A DNA stretch of 64,000 nt from Acidobacterium sp. (GTDB taxonomy: Bacteria; Acidobacteriota; Terriglobia; Terriglobales; Acidobacteriaceae), in assembly GCA_003166955.1 (NCBI GenBank), contig PMUI01000096.1:41297-105296 (forward strand), in the 5' to 3' direction. Positions 62,019 through 64,000 of this stretch are shown here, one piece after another. A model generated the notes under the pieces. That model saw nothing but the letters and a program-made list of their open reading frames with translations, had not been told where the DNA came from and ran no database searches. The position numbers and the translations under genes were made by a program. Every line of letters begins with the position of its first letter. Position 1 is the stretch's first letter.

Positions 62019-63170
62019 ATGCGAATCTCTCTTCGCTCCTTCGCTGCCCTGCTACTCGCCTCGCTCCTCCCATTCGGCTCCGCCGCGGCGCAAAAACCCG
62101 ACCCCGACGATGCCCAGCCCGCACTCGCCTTCGCGCGCGCGCAGCACCTGCTGCACGGCATCAACACCAGCATGTGGTTCGCCCAGGCCAACGACTACTC
62201 CACCCAGCGCCTGCAAACCTTCACCACCGCCGACGACATCGCCCTCATCGCGAAAATGGGCTTCGACCACTGCCGCCTCTCCATCGACGCCGGCCCCCTC
62301 GTCGCCTGGCAATATGCCGGCAAAGAAACTCCCTTCATGACCGAGCTCGACCGCGTCGTTAAGACCATGCTCGACAACCATCTCTCCGTCATCATCGACA
62401 TCCATCCCAGCAGCGAGTACAAAGCCCAGCTCTTCCAGGGCTCATCCGGCGTCAGCAACTTCGTCGCCCTCTGGCGCGCTCTCGCCGCTCACTACGCCAG
62501 CACCGATCCCGAGCACGTCTTCTTCGAGATCATGAACGAGCCCGAGCAGAACGACCCGTATCGCTGGCTCGGCATCCAGGCCTCCGTCGTCGACGCCATC
62601 CGCCAGGCCGCCCCGCACAACACCATCATCGCTTCCGGCGCGCACTGGTCCTCGCTCCCGGACCTCCTCGTCCTCGAGCCCCTCCCCGACCCCAACATCA
62701 TCTACACCTTCCACGACTACGAGCCCTTCCCCTTCACCCACCAGGGCGCAACGTGGACCAGCCCCGAAGTTCGCCCCGAGCGCGCCATCCCCTACCCCTC
62801 GACGCCCGACAACATCGCCCCCAGGCTCGACGAAGAGCCGAACCTATCCGGCCAGTTCTTCCTGGACACCTACGGCGAGGACCGCTGGGACGACGCGCGC
62901 ATCGAAAACTCCATCGAGTTCGCCGCGAAGTGGTCCACCCTCCACCACGTGCCCGTCTACTGCGGCGAATTCGGCGTCCTCCGCAACTACGCTCCTCCCT
63001 CCGACCGCGCGCAATGGCTGCACGATATGCGCGTCGCCCTCGAAAACAACCACATCGGCTGGGCCATGTGGGATTACCAGGGCGGTTTCTCCGTCGTCGT
63101 CAAACAAAACGGAACCACCACCCCCGACCAGGACGTCCTCACTGCCTTAGGCCTGCACATGCCGCAGTAA
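62019..63170 (+). CDS. Secreted glycoside hydrolase family 5 (endoglucanase type)
   Basis: 383 residues. Signal peptide MRISLRSFAALLLASLLPFG, cleavage near SAAAQ. GH5 barrel with GFDHCRLSIDAGP, the acid/base Glu174 in FFEIMNEPEQ and the nucleophile Glu317 in VYCGEFGV. It should cut beta-1,4 or related glucans or mannans. Divergent from ubiE with 62 bp between. Confidence 0.92.
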   Translation: MRISLRSFAALLLASLLPFGSAAAQKPDPDDAQPALAFARAQHLLHGINTSMWFAQANDYSTQRLQTFTTADDIALIAKMGFDHCRLSIDAGPLVAWQYAGKETPFMTELDRVVKTMLDNHLSVIIDIHPSSEYKAQLFQGSSGVSNFVALWRALAAHYASTDPEHVFFEIMNEPEQNDPYRWLGIQASVVDAIRQAAPHNTIIASGAHWSSLPDLLVLEPLPDPNIIYTFHDYEPFPFTHQGATWTSPEVRPERAIPYPSTPDNIAPRLDEEPNLSGQFFLDTYGEDRWDDARIENSIEFAAKWSTLHHVPVYCGEFGVLRNYAPPSDRAQWLHDMRVALENNHIGWAMWDYQGGFSVVVKQNGTTTPDQDVLTALGLHMPQ

Positions 63171-63287
63171 TTCACGGAACCCCAGCGCTCATCGATGCGT
63201 ATCAATGAAGTTCGACTCGAGCGCTTCCAGCTAAACGGCCGGGGCGCTCGGGTCACGGATCTTCGGGATCCGATTCAGGAGCAAGCC

Positions 63288-63479
63288 ATGGCAAAATTCC
63301 TGCTCTTCTGCATCCTTCTCATTCTCTGCTGGCCCCTGGCTCTGATCGCCCTCGTTGCCTACCCCATCGTCTGGGTGCTCCTAATCCCCTTCCGCATCGT
63401 CGGCATCGCGGTCGGCGGCGTCCTCGAGCTAGTCAGCGCCGTCATCTTCCTTCCCGTCCGCATGATCCGCGCCATCTAA
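63288..63479 (+). CDS. Small hydrophobic membrane protein
   Basis: 63 residues from ATG 63288, with AGGAG 7 nt upstream; the frame is open to 63195 but that part is less plausible. Two closely spaced hydrophobic segments (FLLFCILLILCWPLALIALV, IVWVLLIPFRIVGIAVGGVL). Similar short proteins are common in Acidobacteria; role unknown. Confidence 0.7.
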   Translation: MAKFLLFCILLILCWPLALIALVAYPIVWVLLIPFRIVGIAVGGVLELVSAVIFLPVRMIRAI

Positions 63480-63524
63480 GATCGAACTTCCGGAAAGCCG
63501 ACGAACCGGCAACTCACCCCAAGG

Positions 63525-63606
63525 CTGTCATTCTGACGCTGAGCACCGCGAGGCGGAAGAACCTGCGGTTTCTTTTCGCAGCGACCCGTAAGCTCGAAAC
63601 TTCCGG
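63525..63606 (-). repeat. About 80-bp dispersed repeat, copy 2
   Basis: Reverse-complement counterpart of 33736-33813, sharing AACCGCAGGTTCTTCCGCC and CAGAATGACAGC. Palindromic CTTCCGGAAG-like pieces flank it (63488-63496, 63601-63608), and one also occurs near 33226. Confidence 0.8.
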
Positions 63607-63707
63607 AAGGCCGACAATCCATCCGGATTGCCGTCACCAACGATTTGAGGCTCACACAACCTGCTCCCTTGCGTCTCCCCTGATGGCCTGAAATCATGAG
63701 GTCGAAC

Positions 63708-64000
63708 ATGTCGGAACTTATACAGATCGCTGTTCAGCCGTCGAAGCCCGCCGCCGCTCGATCTCCGAAGCCCCACGTTGCAATGCTCTGGTTGCAGGGC
63801 GTCACTCTGGCATGGATGCTGCTGGAATTCGGCGTCTCGGCGTATGCGGCTGTTACGGCTCACAGCCCCGCGATGTTGGCCTTCGGCTCCGACAGCCTGG
63901 TAGAGCTGCTGTCCGCTACTGTTGTGCTCTTGCAGTGGGTTCCGAGCATATCTATCTCGGAACGGCGGGCAAGCCGAACGGCCGGAGTTCTGCTTTTCGT
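63708..64000 (+). CDS. Cation-diffusion-facilitator-like membrane protein (3' partial)
   Basis: First 97 residues only. ATG 63708 has GAGGT 5 nt upstream. A basic N-terminus, then two spans: VAMLWLQGVTLAWMLLEFGV and SPAMLAFGSDSLVELLSATV, the second containing the FGSDSLVELLSA segment typical of CDF-type cation transporters (metal-site Asp). The frame is open at the window edge. Confidence 0.6.
   Translation, partial: MSELIQIAVQPSKPAAARSPKPHVAMLWLQGVTLAWMLLEFGVSAYAAVTAHSPAMLAFGSDSLVELLSATVVLLQWVPSISISERRASRTAGVLLF

Noticed and set aside
1..64000. tRNA or rRNA genes
   Set aside because: No cloverleaf with a GTTCRA-type T-loop or rRNA-like stretch was recognised by reading; a covariance-model search would settle it.

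Overview
The window looks like a chromosomal segment of an Acidobacteriaceae-type acidobacterium (class Terriglobia). The signs are high G+C, a MacB-like permease of the ADOP type (acidobacterial duplicated orphan permease), a short 2-oxoglutarate dehydrogenase E1, many secreted glycoside hydrolases, and many short dispersed repeats between genes. Genus is inference only; no rRNA or tRNA gene was seen.

Layout. 1-3716 (minus): a purine-oxidation operon encoding the molybdenum, 2Fe-2S and FAD parts of a xanthine dehydrogenase; the FAD subunit runs in frame into an OHCU decarboxylase domain cut by the window edge. 3868-6411 (plus): a secreted family 3 beta-glucosidase. 6512-27913 (minus): a 21-kb flagellar and chemotaxis cluster, in transcription order fliN, fliO, fliP, fliQ, fliR, flhB, flhA, fliA, fliM, a second FliN-like gene, a zinc/MshEN protein, cheY, [IS1595-family element], cheX-like, flgF, flgG, flgA, flgH, flgI, flgJ, flgM, a FlgN-like gene, flgK, flgL. 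Two sigma-28 (FliA) promoters can be read, before cheY and before flgM, so fliA and its anti-sigma factor flgM share the locus they control. The 3,050-bp IS element has 25-bp perfect terminal repeats, an 8-bp target duplication and three passenger genes including a P63C-domain protein. 28067-30771 (minus): a YfiR-like periplasmic protein with a CHASE8-type histidine kinase, and a lone receiver protein.

31155-44964 holds accessory genes: a sugar-binding lipoprotein, a radical SAM protein, the ADOP permease, a polysaccharide deacetylase, a deoxynucleoside kinase, a membrane glycosyltransferase, two MFS exporters and a GlmS-like sugar isomerase. 45055-49732 (minus) is the complete glycine cleavage set gcvT-gcvH-gcvPA-gcvPB. 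50145-53632 (plus) has a CPBP protease and sucA. 54021-58213 (minus) is a pentose/deoxysugar catabolic operon (isomerase, small membrane protein, SSS symporter, AraD-like epimerase) with a LacI-type operator. 58348-61956 (minus) holds a PASTA protein, OsmC, a CDF transporter and UbiE/MenG. A family 5 glycoside hydrolase, a small membrane protein and the start of a CDF-like transporter end the window.

The most unusual feature is a set of at least four families of 7-9-nt-period repeat cassettes lying at or just after stop codons, in a fixed orientation relative to the gene they follow. In gcvPA and gcvPB they have become part of the coding sequence or supply the stop codon.
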